Below are positions 10,349 to 22,152 of a stretch of 64,000 nucleotides of DNA, piece by piece; position 1 is the stretch's first letter, and each line of letters begins with the position of its first letter. Made by a program: the position numbers and the translations under genes. Source of the stretch: Tuctoria greenei (Eukaryota; Streptophyta; Magnoliopsida; Poales; Poaceae); assembly GCA_036927565.1 (NCBI GenBank), contig JAYESD010000001.1, positions 1,984,001 to 2,048,000 on the forward strand, given 5' to 3'. The notes under the pieces are model-generated. The model had not been told where the DNA came from. It did no database searches and saw only the letters and a list, made by a program, of their open reading frames with translations.

Positions 10349-11176
10349 CGTACTAGGAAACTACTTAACGCCCCCGAATTTTTAAACCGTCGAAATATTT
10401 TTTTTTCTTCGTAAATTAAATATTTTGATGGTTTCGTGATTTGCTCTTGTTTATTTATTAATTTTTGTGTCGATGTGTGTGTTTTTGATTCATGGGTTTC
10501 AATTAGATCGGGGGACATGTGATTTCCGTCTGACTTTTCCCAGTTGGTCGGCCTCTGCCTCGCCAAATTTTGAATTAGCCAGTGGGAGTATGTGCTATGG
10601 CAGAGAGAAAGACTAACTGGAATTATTAGGACACGGGAAACTTTATAAAAGGTTTAAGTGGAGAATATCGCTGATCGAGGGGGCATGATCCAAAAAAGTT
10701 GTAAAGTGCAGAGCAAATAAGTGCGTAAAAGCGTATCAAAATAGGGGGCGTTGGGTATATTGTTCCTTAAGAAGATACGAAAAGGTCAAATGGATTCGAC
10801 TGAATTGTGGGACCCTTTTTGAACTAGCATTTTTTTCGAACTATCCTAATTGTAATCACATGCCCTCTGTTTACTACACAACTCTGCATCTGTATTATTA
10901 TTATATTGAGCATCAGCACATGTAAATAAATAAATAAAAATGGCAACATAGAAAAGAAAAACCTATATATATGAACCCAATCAAGGACCAGGTAGGACAG
11001 TCTCCATGTGATTCTGCGTCGTCTTCCAGCGCTTTGAAAAAAATCAGGACTCTTCTGTTGCAGTCTGTTATATATCTATGGTGAAGAACCGATAGTCTGA
11101 AGGCTATATGGCTGCACATGGACCAACGAATCGGTGTCTGGAAACCTGATGATCTCTGAACCTATTGAACTCTGAA
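10349..11176. other. Spacer downstream of the three-TM and epimerase genes
   Basis: AT-rich and without a supportable gene. The right part should hold the 3' UTR of the epimerase gene, which is transcribed leftwards and stops at 11177. Confidence 0.5.
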
Positions 11177-14100
11177 TCAGGCCGATCCATATCCATGCGG
11201 ATGGGCTTTCTGCCATTTCCACGCCATTGAAAGGCTTTCACGAAGATCAGTGTAACGAGCAGTCCAGTTGAGCTCTTTGAGAATTTTTGATGGGTCACTG
11301 TATACCTCAGCATAATCTCCGGGTCTACGGGCAAGGTATTCGACCTTGATGGAGGCTCCTGTTGCCTGCTTGCATGCTTCTACAAACTCCTTCACTGATC
11401 TACCTGATAAAATAGAAAACACCATGTTCAGAAAAAGGAAGATATGATAATTAGTAAATGCTAAATAGATGAGTTTATTCTGAAATTGCTTGGTCTTTCA
11501 ACAACCTCGCCCTGTCCCAACATTGTAGATTCCAACTTTGCCAGGCTGAGCTTTATCAAGAGCTTTTACATGGGCATCAACAAGATCTGTGACATCTATG
11601 TAATCTCTAATACATGTTCCATCTGTCGTGGGGTAATCGGTTCCTCGAACCTGATGGAGATATACAGTTGTTACTTAGCAATCTGAAAATAACAAGTGCA
11701 GCTATTTAGGAGAAGAAAAAAGGAAGCAAGAAGAGCACCTTCAACCCTGGAATGGTTCCCAAAGCTGCATCAAAGCAAGCACCAGAAATCCGTCCATGCT
11801 CACGAAGCTCTGGCCTTGGAGCTTCCCCTAGCCGTCCCTCTGGGTCTGATCCAATCACGTTGAAGTATCTAAATTATCAGAAATAGGAGCCGAGTTAGAA
11901 TTGTTTTGTGGATATGTCAACATAATATAGGATTCTCAAAACCAAACCTTAAAATCATGACAGCCATGTTTGAGCCTTTTGACTTTGAGAAATCTAGGAT
12001 GATGTCCTCTGCCATCTTCTTTGCCTTTCCATATGGATTGATAGGATTCTACATTGATTTGGAACATAGTTAGAATTGAATTGTTGATAAGATCCACAAA
12101 ATTTAGAAAATAAAAGTTCATGCATCAAGAAGAAAACCTGTGGAGTTGTTTCTACAATAGGCATCGTATCAGGTTCACCGTATGTTGCACAAGTACTTGA
12201 GTAAATCAGCGTATTTACATTATGTGCTGCCATGGCCTCGAGAACTGTCAGTGTATTTGATGTTATGTTGTGGTAGTACCTGAAACATCAGAGACTCAGA
12301 GTTAGCAGAACATACACATTTGATTATAGGAACTATATTTGCTGCTGACCACTTTGGCATGTTGAACCAATAAACAGAAAGCAGCAAAGATAGGATTTAC
12401 AGGAGCAAAGTTCTATTAATTTCCACTGCATCCATCTAAATTACGGTGTATGAGGAGCTAAATATGAAGATGAGTTATCAAGAATGATTAATCAATTCAA
12501 TTTGATGTGATACTGTGGAAGCATTTGCCAAAATATTAGGCAATTTTGATCCAGAAATGAAGGAAAACAAGGGTGTTTTCCTGCATACACATCAAAGCAT
12601 CACACAGGAATAATGTACGGACAAACTTTGAGATATCTGAGCAGCAAGAAAACCCGCATATTCAACCTAAGACGTACCTGAGAGGCTCCATGGTGCTTTC
12701 ACCAACATAAGCAACAGCAGCAAAGTGCATAACAGCATCGAATGCATTCTCCGAAAATATTTTGTTCACCTGATTCATGGTTAAGTGCAAAACAGATTTA
12801 ACCTGAACGGAAATGTCAAAAAACCATAAAAATTATCAAATTTCAGACAGAGGATACAGCTTTAGCATCGCCTAAATCAGCATAAATAAATTGAAGCCTT
12901 CCAGGCTCTGGAAACAGCCGCTGAAGAACTTTGACGGCTCCCATGTTCCCTCTGGAAAGGTTATCCTGTGAAGAGAAAATGCTGGAAGTTGTCATCACTG
13001 TCAAGTTACATAGTGAGGAGAAGAGTGCAGACTAGGAACAAGAATTTACCACAATGGTAACACGATAGTTGTCCTTCAGGAGTCGAAGAGTGGCATGTGA
13101 GCCAATATATCCAGCACCCCCCGTGACTAACACATGGGTCACCCCAATTTCATGGCGAGAGAACTACAGGGCATGCAAGTGCATCAACAAAATATCTCCA
13201 GTCTGAATGAGGGAACTCTGATAGCACAAAATTACAAAATAACAATCTAAAGTGCTTCTAGGACATCACTACAATGGTGTATTTATCATAGAATTGCATC
13301 TAAGGTTCATCCAGTGCTAGTGATGCATACATCCGCTGGAAAAATAATGCTTGGACAATAGAGGAGACAAGAACCATAAGATTAATTTGCACCATTTCTT
13401 CTAATTGCCTTGATGGCAGTTCTGATGAATTGGTCAAATAAAAGTTTGGAGCTTAAAAAGACATACTTAAATTCTAATGAATGATGTGAAAAGTCCAGTC
13501 AACAGCAAGTGATACTGACATACCACACTGGAACTGCCAAAACCAGGAGACTGTTTCAACACAATAATGCACATGACCGTGAGGGCAGCAGCCACAGCGA
13601 TCTTCCCGGTGAAATTAGGTTTGCGTCTCGAATCAGCTAAGTCCATCCCTGAGAAAATGATGGGCAAATTAGAATTTGTGCAAGTAAACTCATAATGTGC
13701 TGGTCCAACTATGGTTTGCAAGCCAGAAAGATGAGGTAATTCTACCGCTATGCAACATTACTTATTTCAGGAATCAAATTTGTGGTTTGACATCCTTATA
13801 TGTTTTGCATTAAATTTGGATGGTTAACATACTGTATAGTACAAGTTATTAAATCTACGTGGTCAGTCACTCCAGTAGGGGAATTTTTTTTTACGTTTTT
13901 GCAGTACTCCCTCTATCCCACAATAGATGTCGTTTTGGACAAAGAAAACAACTAAAAATGAACTACAGGTTGATGTCTTAACGACATCTATTATGGGAAG
14001 GATGGAGTAAATTTCACTGTACATCATTTTGGCTCATATTTTTGTATGCATTGGAACTGTATACAAGTTATTAAATCTAAGTGATCAGGCACTCCAGTAG

Positions 14101-14446
14101 GGAAAAAAACAATTTTACGTTTTTGCAGTAAATTTCACTGTACAACATTTGGCTCATATTTTTGTATGCATTGGAGCTGTATACAAGTTGTTGAATCTAC
14201 GTGATCAGGCACTCCAGCAGGGAAAAAAACAATTTTACGTTTTGCAGTAAATTTCACTGTACATCATTTTGGCTCATATTTTAGTATGCATTGGAACTAT
14301 CCTTCCTGTTTACAATCAGATCAGCTAAATTAGAGGCGGAAAGAAGAAGAACAGAACATAAAGCAGCGCAGAAATTGATGTGTACCTGACAATATCCAAG
14401 GCCTAGTGGTCCTAGCCTGGCTTCTGGTCCCGGGGGTTGTTGGCAT
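11177..14446 (-). CDS. UDP-arabinose 4-epimerase (MUR4/UXE-like), Golgi type, ten exons
   Basis: The enzyme interconverts UDP-xylose and UDP-arabinopyranose to supply arabinose for cell-wall polymers. Coding exons in transcript order are 14446-14386, 13648-13524, 13163-13050, 12965-12858, 12769-12678, 12279-12138, 12048-11948, 11868-11739, 11650-11506 and 11403-11177. They join in frame to 414 residues, close to Arabidopsis MUR4. A short cytosolic N-terminus is followed by one TM anchor (about 36-52, KIAVAAALTVMCIIVLK), fitting a type II Golgi protein. The extended SDR fold then shows the NAD loop TGGAGYIGSH, the SSTCATYG segment and the catalytic Tyr/Lys motif PYGKAKK. The C-terminal ARRPGDYAEVYSDPSKI is typical of the MUR4 group. 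The ATG at 14446 is preferred over the one at 13646 because the exon-1 peptide joins in frame and resembles rice N-termini. Confidence 0.93.
13812..14300. repeat. Approximately 120-bp minisatellite in epimerase intron 1
   Basis: A unit containing aatttcactgtacatcattt, ggctcatatttttgtatgca and tacaagttattaaatc is repeated about three and a half times. The gcagta|aatttc junctions at about 14,008, 14,129 and 14,248 give periods of 121 and 119 bp. Copies differ by scattered substitutions and small indels. The first copy is split by a Stowaway element. Confidence 0.88.
13917..14007. mobile_element. Stowaway-like MITE (91 bp) inside the minisatellite
   Basis: Termini ctccctctatcc and ggatggag with TA at 13915-13916 and 14008-14009. 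Internal arms (atagatgtcgtt and aacgacatctat-like) pair with each other. Neighbouring minisatellite copies still show the empty gcagtaaatttc site. Confidence 0.92.
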
Positions 14447-15310
14447 GTGAGGTCTGTCTCCACGAAAGAAACCAACAAGAACTTCGCCCCTCCCGTCCTA
14501 CCTATCAATCTGCATCATGAAACTCGCATGATTCAATTCGCTTCAAGAACAAAAGTTTGAAGTCCAACAACCACCTCCGCCTACACGAGAAAAATCTCCA
14601 AGACGAGGGAGAGTGTAGTTTTCAGTCGGCTGAAATGGATACTTCCACTCAAGATCACAGCTTTTAGATCTAGATTTAACAGCTAAATTTACATTTTTTA
14701 TCTATAATTAATGCATCAGTATCTTTTTCTATAATCAATGCATACTTCAATAAAAGTAAAAAATAAATAGTAAGAAGTGCACAAATCTTAACATAGACTA
14801 GAGTTGACATCTGGCGCGTTGAATGGAAGTAATAATTTATTGTACTTATCTCCGAAAATAAGCAGTTAGATTTCTTAATCAAACGGAGCAGAACCGAAGC
14901 AACATCGATTCAGGAAAAGCGAAAAGGAAATCCAGAACTGCAAGCCGCGATCACGAACGCGACTCGTCCGTCCGCCCGAGAATTGGAATCCCTGGGCGTA
15001 AAAAAAAAAAAGAAGAAGAAACGCGAGGCGAGGAGAAAGCAGGCAGGGATCAAGGGCGAAGAACCCGACCAGCTCCGACGTAGATCGACGTGCGGCAAAG
15101 GGAGGCGCGGGTTCCTCCCCACCCGGTGACTGGTTCAGCGCGGCGCGAGATCGGCAAGCGCGGAAACGGAGGGAGGAAGAGGCAGCCCAGCTGTCCGTCC
15201 GGGGGGAAGAGACGCGGACGGGGTGGGCGGATGGCAAGGAGGAGGAGCAGGTCGTCGGCGCGTTTCTGTTTTACCGGGTCATCACACACACACAGAGAGA
15301 GACGTGTGGG
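14447..15310 (-). promoter_or_regulatory. 5' leader exon(s) and GC-rich promoter region of the epimerase gene
   Basis: The exon holding the start codon continues upstream to a splice acceptor at about 14,510 (minus strand gatgcag before 14509), so at least one non-coding leader exon lies further right. The CpG-rich block at about 14,930-15,270 is the likely first exon and core promoter region. It ends in a (ca)n(ga)n microsatellite at about 15,283-15,302. The exact start site is not visible. Confidence 0.45.
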
Positions 15311-18060
15311 GCGATTTATTTATGTAGCGCGGCTAGAATCTTTTTCCGCGTACTGTATTTCTTTCTCCTTTTTTTGAGGAATCGTGCTGCATGTACCGGG
15401 CTGGCATGTCCATGGCCTGGATTCTTACGAATTTGTATTTGTATAAAGTTCTTTTCCTTTTTATATTTCTCTATTTCTCTCTGGCAATTTTCTTGTCGGT
15501 CCCTCGTGCAAATTGTCATCGGCCAAACTCTTTTGCGTTTTCTGCTGAATCGTAAATGAAAATGAAAGCCGCCGTTGCTTGTGTATTGCTGACCTAAACT
15601 GACACAGTATACGTCTGTCCTGTTCAATATCATCCCTGTTTACAGAAAAGTATTAGTACTAAACAAAGTCCATTCGTTAGTTAAGATCAACCCGGAATGT
15701 CCTGTACAAAAATACAGCCCAATTGCGTGCAGAAAACTGCTTGTTCAGGTTGACAAACGAAGCAGTACTAGTATTATTCGTAAGCAGTACTACTCTCCGT
15801 ATGCTCGAGCTGCAGGCAATTTTAGCAGCGAGCTTTAATAATTGCTTAATTTACAAAGGACCGGAAAAGTTATTGGTTGCGAGCTCAGCACAGAACGGGT
15901 AGCTTGGCGGCGAGAAAGTCACCTGGAGTTCTTCTTCTCTTCCTTCGTCTCCGCGTTGCTCAATTGTCACGTGGCGGACTGATTGCAACTGCGAGCCGGT
16001 TTCCTTTAATCCTTTCCTTCCACACGGACTCCACAGGGTGTGGCTGCTTCTGTGCCCGCGCACCGACTGAACTGAAAATATCATTTCAATCTAGATCTAA
16101 GGGCCGTGAAAATTTGAGTAAAAATATCATTTCAATCTACACCTAACCCTTCCTAATCATCTAGGCATAGAGTATTGATCTCCCCTCTCGTTTTCTTGTT
16201 CGCTTCTGGGAATCTTCCGTTTCATCGATCGATGGGCTTCCGTTCCGATACGGCGCGCAAGCCGTGAGTGCAACTAGACCGCATCCTGCCTAACGTGTGA
16301 ATTATTGGAGGCATTTTTTTTTCGTGCGTTTGGCAGGCTTGCAATTAGGCAGCAAATTTGGTCAAACTCGACAGTGGCTCATGATTCATGAATGATACAG
16401 CTGATTCATTACAGTTTGTACAACTGCTGTTGAGGCAATACCTCTCATCTTAGAAAAGAAAAAAAATAATCTTTTTATTTGTTACCGACTAGTTTATTTT
16501 TAAATTAACCGGTAAAAAGAATCTGAAAAGAGTACTTAACAGCTTTAGATTGACACGGAAGGTAGCCCCTGAGAACGAGATGACAATGCAACCACCATCT
16601 CTCTACACTACTACAGGCACACACACCAATAACACATAATAGAATTTCCCTATTACAAAATTCTCAGCAGGTCAATCCACAGTACCTGAAACAAAATAAG
16701 AAGGAATTGCTGGATAAAGTATTGTATCAGCAACGCGCTGTTCAATACACTTCCATTCCTGTACAAGATATTGACTAATTAGCGTATACGTAACTTGTAT
16801 GGTCCAGGCTCCAAGCGTCTTCCAAGGTAGCGGCTGCCCATAATTGTCTGGTACACGTTGTTCACAATAACCCTCCGTACTAAATGAGACGGTATCTCCA
16901 GGCTGCCAAACCTTCCTCCTGAAGATTCCACAGGAACTTGCATATTGGTGCTTGAACCAAATAAATTCTGTTTTCTGAAGGAGATAAGAGTTTGTTGATA
17001 TCCAAGATGTTGTAAATTGTGCTGCCAACTTCTCCAACTATAATCTGGGAATGGTCGTGAAAATTGTCCTTTCCACACTTCTGTGCAAACTCGAACACAA
17101 AATCCAGATTTCACCACTTGGCAGTACGGTCAACGGGACAACCACACGATATGCATGTCGACATGTCGTACTCACACTGTTGCAAACCTTGCAGAAAAGT
17201 ATGAGCCAACTAGAACTTTTCCAGTCTGGTTTGCAACGCAAGTAGATCCTATCAATAATGGAAACAAAATGCAATGAGTTAGTTAATCAAGGGTACTGGT
17301 TTGGAAATATTCATTTAGTGACCTAACAACATGGGTTAGTCCCATCCTAACAGCATACAGAACAGCTTCAAAAAAAAAAACAGCATACACATCTATAACC
17401 TCATGACTAGGAATCAAAATTTCATGATTAGCAGACAATTTAGGAAAAAGGGACATGCTGCTTAGTAATATAACTAGTTAAGGAGTGGAATAGTGAGCAG
17501 AAAAGATGGACGATTTAGGTTCCCAGTTGTGCTCCAAGTACGTAAAAAGCCAAAAAAAAAAGGGCACCTCGTGGCCCGCATCTTTGAATTGTTAGCCTGG
17601 AACCCAAAAGTAACAGGAAGCTCCAGAGATGGTGAGAAGGCTGGAAAGAAGATCACCTGCCAATAAGCAAATGTAAATGTTGCCTTCAGATATGTGATAC
17701 TGCACGTTTGAACCGTTCTTAGATGCAAGGATTTAATTGTTAAGATAAAATAACAAACTTACCAAATACTATGTTTTTCTTTAAAATTGACATTGTCCAA
17801 ATGTACTGTGAGATGAATTCCCAGAAAGCTAAACAAAACTAGAATCGGTACATGCAGAACCCACAGGCTGGTCTTGACCTTTCGTTAGACATAATAATGA
17901 TCATATAAGAATAACATTGCTGCATTATGCAAGGTTACAAGCAGAAACTTAGGCCGATATTGGTCAACTAGCTCCACTTCAAAACATGAATGTTTCCAAT
18001 TATGAGTCTTACAGAACTTGAAGCTCTCCATTCTTTTGTATTGTTAGGTCAAGGAAATCA
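15311..18060. other. Spacer between epimerase promoter and PPR gene
   Basis: Mostly AT-rich. A few minus-strand open frames at about 16,670-17,120 and 17,470-17,730 have no recognisable domain and overlap in several frames, so they are not called. Part of this region probably belongs to a long 3' UTR of the leftward PPR gene. Confidence 0.4.
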
Positions 18061-19167
18061 TCAACATGAAGACATACTAGCAATCGATGTGATTAGTTTT
18101 GTCCAAGTGCCCATTCGAGGAATGAAGCCTTGGTCCACCATTTGCTTCAAGACAAGATGTGCACTATCTAAGCTGTCAACACTACAGAGGCCATCAATCA
18201 GCAGCTTATAGGATTGGAAGCTAGGCCTGACACCTTCTCCACTCATGATGCTAACCAGGTTCTTGGCCTCCTCAAACTTTCTTGAGCTGATGAGACCATC
18301 AAGAAGTACCTGATAAGTCCCTGAATTAGGAAAGCAGCCTTCAGAGGTCATCGATCTGAAAAGATTGAACGCCTCAATCACTCTTCCATCCCTGCACAGA
18401 CCAGAGATCAAAATATTGTACACAACTGTATCTGCGGCAATATCCTGCTTCTGCATTCTCTCAAACAGATCAAATGCTTCATCAATCTGACCATGCTGAC
18501 AAAGGAAATGCATCAATGTAGAGTAGGTTGTCACATTAGGCAGACACCCTTGATTGGGCATCTCGTGGAGCAAAGACACCGCCTCATCAAATTTACCAAA
18601 CTGGCACAACCCTTTGACAAGAATATTGAAGCAGCATGTATCCAGCGTCACGCCCAGCTTAGGCGCGCTCAAGTACACCTCATGGACGACCTCATACTGC
18701 CGCTTACACACAAGCATGTGAATAACATAATTAAATGTCTTTGTAGACGGCCAGCAATTATACTTGGGCATCGCAAAGAGTGTGTCAATGGCTTTCTGAG
18801 GATGGTCTGCCACGTTGCCATACATCTTGATCAGCCTGTAGAAGAACTCATCTGAAAACCTGAACTTTTCAGTTCTTGCCCTTGCCAGCAACGTCTCCAC
18901 ATCACTGAACCTCCTGGCGCAGGCCAGCTTGTCGATCATCAAGCTGTAGAGGGCCTCACTGGGCTTGTAATCCCTGCGACTGTAAGCCTTCTCGAACACA
19001 CTGATTATCAGGCCAGGGTCCCTGATGTTCGCGAAGATTTTGAGCACTTCGTTCGGCGCGAGCCAGTCCTTGTGGTCCAGTCTCCCCATCCAGTAGCCGT
19101 CATCGCACACCTTGGAGCGCAGTTTCAAGAAAGGAGGCACCGAACGACGGGATAAGACTCTTGACAT
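18061..19167 (-). CDS. P-class pentatricopeptide repeat (PPR) protein, 368 aa
   Basis: An intronless PPR protein; the family binds organellar RNA and acts in processing, stability, splicing or translation. The start is the ATG at 19167-19165 (MSRVLSRRSVPP), and the stop is TGA at 18061. The basic, Ser-rich N-terminus suits a mitochondrial or plastid transit peptide. Tandem 35-residue helical pairs are clear from about residue 140 on: TFNYVIHMLVCKRQYEVV, CFNILVKGLCQFGKFDEAV, TYSTLMHFLCQHGQIDEAF, VYNILISGLCRDGRVIEAF, TYQVLLDGLISSRKFEEAK and SYKLLIDGLCSVDSLDSA. Weaker repeats precede them. There is no E, DYW or SMR extension, so it is a plain P-type protein. The RNA target is unknown. The lack of introns is normal for plant PPR genes. 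Confidence 0.93.
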   Translation of the reverse strand: MSRVLSRRSVPPFLKLRSKVCDDGYWMGRLDHKDWLAPNEVLKIFANIRDPGLIISVFEKAYSRRDYKPSEALYSLMIDKLACARRFSDVETLLARARTEKFRFSDEFFYRLIKMYGNVADHPQKAIDTLFAMPKYNCWPSTKTFNYVIHMLVCKRQYEVVHEVYLSAPKLGVTLDTCCFNILVKGLCQFGKFDEAVSLLHEMPNQGCLPNVTTYSTLMHFLCQHGQIDEAFDLFERMQKQDIAADTVVYNILISGLCRDGRVIEAFNLFRSMTSEGCFPNSGTYQVLLDGLISSRKFEEAKNLVSIMSGEGVRPSFQSYKLLIDGLCSVDSLDSAHLVLKQMVDQGFIPRMGTWTKLITSIASMSSC

Positions 19168-19485
19168 GGTCTGCGGCAAGGAGGCAGGAATTGTGTGAGG
19201 CGGAGGTCACCGGGAAATGGACGGGTGGCTCGAGGCTTGCGAGTGGTCACCAGGTCACCGCGTAAATGCGAGTGCCAGAGTGAAAGAAGCTTACCTTGTC
19301 AGGTGGTTGACTCCGCGTGGTCGTGGCCGGCGGCGACAGGGGAGGAGGGGAGTGGCGGCGGTCGCCCCCGGCGGCGATGTGCCCGGACAGGAGCAGAAAG
19401 GATCGTGGGCCTTGGGCTCATGCGTAGGGAGGCCCAACTTAATATTTTGCTATAAATAAAACTGTTATGTATAGATTAACAGCAA
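19168..19485 (-). promoter_or_regulatory. Upstream region of PPR gene
   Basis: A GC-rich stretch up to about 19,430 with no gene of its own, presumably promoter and 5' UTR of the leftward PPR gene. The right end is the AT-rich, CAA-containing upstream region of the tRNA-Arg gene. Confidence 0.4.
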
Positions 19486-19558
19486 GACCGCGTGGCCTAA
19501 TGGATAAGGCGCTCGCCTCCGGAGCGGGAGATTGTGGGTTCGAGTCCCATCGTGGTCG
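19486..19558 (+). tRNA. tRNA-Arg (anticodon CCG)
   Basis: The 73-nt gene has an acceptor stem pairing gaccgcg with cgtggtc (one G-U pair) and discriminator G at 19558. The D arm is tggcctaatggataaggc. The anticodon stem-loop is ctcgcctCCGgagcggg, and the T arm is ggttcgagtcc. No intron is present. Upstream sequence contains TATAAATA-like and CAA motifs, common at plant tRNA genes. Confidence 0.96.
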
Positions 19559-20143
19559 TTGATTATTTTGTTTCGAAATTTACCTTTTTGCCATCTCGTT
19601 TCACTTATTTTTTTTTAATATTTCTGTTTTTGTCATCTCATTTTGTTTCTTTCGTCTACAATCAATAGTACCTGTGGTTATAAGAAGCTCTTTTTAGCGC
19701 ACCTGATTAAATTCTACAAAAATCCGTTTGGAAACATATACGCACCTCATGTAGTACGTACACATGACCCCCGTACCCCCTTTTCTGCACAAACCGGTCT
19801 GAGAAACGTGTGCTTTAAGCACGCCAAAAACACCAACGCAACAGAGATTGAAAATTAAACACTAATGGCGACCCCTGTCATTTGCACTGCTGCTGCCGCC
19901 GCCACCACACTAATCGCCGGCAATTAGAAGTCAAATACTCATGCAAGGTGGAGGATAAGCACTGCAAAATGACCCGTGACTAATACCATTGTTCATCGAA
20001 TTGTCCCGGGGTGCTGTGCCATTCGGGTTTGCAAGTGGGAATTCCAGTGCAGACGGATTGATCGTGCCCAACGTCATATGTGAAGTGGATTCATGGAAAC
20101 TCCTCTTAGTGGATCCATCTTAGTGGATCGATCTTAGTGGATG

Positions 20144-20186
20144 GTTTTTGAACTACAAAACGACAAGTTCATGGAGACGGGGAGAG
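20144..20186. mobile_element. Right half of a Stowaway-like MITE
   Basis: The sequence tttttgaactacaaaacgac onward to the right terminus ggggagag and TA matches the right half of the complete element at 10267-10346. The left half is absent and is replaced by the tcttagtggatc repeat. Confidence 0.6.
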
Positions 20187-20761
20187 TATTTCTTTAGTAG
20201 AGTAATTACAGTTCATGGAAATTCCTCATATTCAGTGATGATTTTTTAGATAAAGATGAGTTATATTTCCATCATGCAAACCAAAACTTGTACGTATTTC
20301 ATTAATAGAACTAAGGTGAAGGTCGGCAATAATAGTGGTTTGTGTTTATGGTTCCGTGCTAACCATGGTACGTGGATGACGTGTTTAGTGGCGGGGGTTG
20401 GTAAGGTTGAAACAAAGTAAAGAGTTACGGGTCAATTTGTGAGGTAGAATGCGCGGATGAACCATTAGCGGTAGGAAATGTGAAAGGAGGTTTAGTCTGG
20501 TGGTTAAGTACTCATAGTAACATTACTCAGATCTTGAGTTCGATTTTCAGTTGAAGCGAATTTCAGACCAATTTTCACAATACTAAATGCAGTACTCTAC
20601 AGAGGAAGTTATGAACGCTGGATCTAGAGTGCACTTACGGATGAACGTGTCGTAATATTGGTCTACGAAGTCCAGTCCACACTCATGTGCTTAGTGTTTC
20701 GGTTATCGTCATCTTATTTTAGACAATACTCTGTAAATGTCTGCATTTGTACTCGCTTGTA

Positions 20762-20862
20762 CTCCCTCCGTTCTGAAATAATTGTCATTTCAGACAACCA
20801 AATAAACTAGAAATGAACTAATGAAGGTTGTCCTAACGACAATTAAAATGAAACGGAGGGAG
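20762..20862. mobile_element. Stowaway-like MITE (101 bp)
   Basis: Terminal repeats ctccctccgttc and aaacggagggag with TA at 20760-20761 and 20863-20864. The inner arms carrying aattgtcatttc and gacaattaaaat-like sequence pair. Confidence 0.9.
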
Positions 20863-21024
20863 TAATAAATTAGAAATAAATAAAGTACGAAGAGAGCACA
20901 GGCGAGTAAAAAGGTTATGTGGTGCCACGTGCGCATTGCGTGAAGGTACCTTTTCCTATTAAAGGGATGTCATCCAACATTAGATGTGCTTTGAGACTTG
21001 TGCAGGGCAGAAGATAGATGTATA

Positions 21025-21109
21025 CTCTCTTCGTTCCTAAAGGTTTGTCATTTTTAACTCATTTTTGAACTACAAAGCCGACAAACTTTTGAGAACGGAT
21101 TGGAAGGAG
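21025..21109. mobile_element. Stowaway-like MITE (85 bp), diverged
   Basis: Termini ctctcttcgttcc and ggattggaaggag with TA at 21023-21024 and 21110-21111. The arms containing aggtttgtc and gacaaactttt still pair. Confidence 0.75.
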
Positions 21110-21587
21110 TACTATTCTATATCGCATTCTTCCACGCACTTATGCCCTAACATGAAAAAAACAATACAAAAGTAAACACCTTGTTGGGATGATGTGGAGA
21201 GATCCTAGTGGGATGGAGGCCTTGGAGGTCTAAGTGTTTGGGGATTAAGACTTTGTTTAGCAGAGCTTATGGTTGTAAAAAAAATCGGCATACTTGGAAC
21301 GCTAGTGAAAAACGGTTTGTGTGCTTATATTTCTCTCTTTTAGTTTATTTTGAGGAACAGCTAGCTTGTTGTTTGCTACAATTTCTGCTTATTTCTACAA
21401 ACAAGTTGTGTCAAATATGACCTAATTAGTTTACACATAATGGAACATACATGTTGGGACTAGGTCTATGGATTTTGATCAAATAGTTGCAAACTGCGAG
21501 TGCATTAAAAAAATTAGTCACCTTCTCAAGAGGCACCTGACCCGTGGAATTTCTGTATAGAGCAACACCGGATCAACATCCTTTGCA

Positions 21588-21675
21588 GTACTGCATGTGC
21601 AGTAGCAGAGACTGACATGTAGGTCCGGTGGGTGCTGGGCCCACATGTCAGCCTCTGCTACTGCACATGCAGTAC
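21588..21675. repeat. Near-perfect hairpin, 33-bp arms and 22-nt loop
   Basis: The left arm (21588-21620, beginning gtactgcatgtgcagtagca) and right arm (21643-21675) are complementary except at one position. The loop at 21621-21642 is GC-rich. It could be a small foldback transposon or a precursor of small RNA. No duplicated target site could be set with confidence. Confidence 0.88.
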
Positions 21676-22041
21676 AACAGAGGATTTCAACCCAGCAACA
21701 CCTGCATATAAAATGAATTGGCACAAAGTCACAAGTGGGAGTTTATAGAAATAATCTTTACTAGCTAGTGGCGGTATCTCCTTCCAACGTTTTTCAAACA
21801 TGTCGTTCACTTATTCCACAAGCACACATCACGCACGTGATTACTCTATGCAAAAACAAACGGTTAGTGGGACTGTAACAACAAGACTCAAATAAGTAGA
21901 TCATCTTACGTAAGCCATATGCAGTTTTGTGGTCTCGTGGATTCCTACGCAACAAAACTGCGCAGTGAACAAGGTGATGGTGAGCCGCGTGGAGTAGAGC
22001 GTGCGAGCAGTCCACTACACCACAGAGTAACTTTATGACGG

Positions 22042-22047
22042 TATAAA
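22042..22047 (+). promoter_or_regulatory. TATA box of germin-like gene
   Basis: TATAAA lies 106 bp upstream of the ATG at 22153, a normal spacing for a plant TATA box plus 5' UTR. Confidence 0.7.
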
Positions 22048-22152
22048 TCGGTGCCTTGGCGAGTCTCGCAGAGCACAGGCAAGCAGCTCGATCGGTCGAG
22101 CACAGTGCAGTTAGCTTGCAAACCTTGTCATATCTAGTGTAGATCAAGCCAT

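Larger units (their letters stand above)
19559..22041. other. Intergenic region with MITEs and a hairpin
   Basis: No supportable gene. The region holds a three-copy 14-bp repeat (tcttagtggatc) at 20104-20143, a half Stowaway, two complete Stowaways and a strong hairpin, each listed separately. Confidence 0.6.

Noticed and set aside
13524..13646. ATG at 13646 as the epimerase start
   Set aside because: The upstream exon (14446-14386) splices in frame and resembles rice N-termini, so the longer protein is preferred; the shorter start remains possible.
16672..17117. Minus-strand open frames of 112-121 residues
   Set aside because: Three frames overlap, no recognisable domain, no convincing splice structure; may be part of the PPR 3' UTR.
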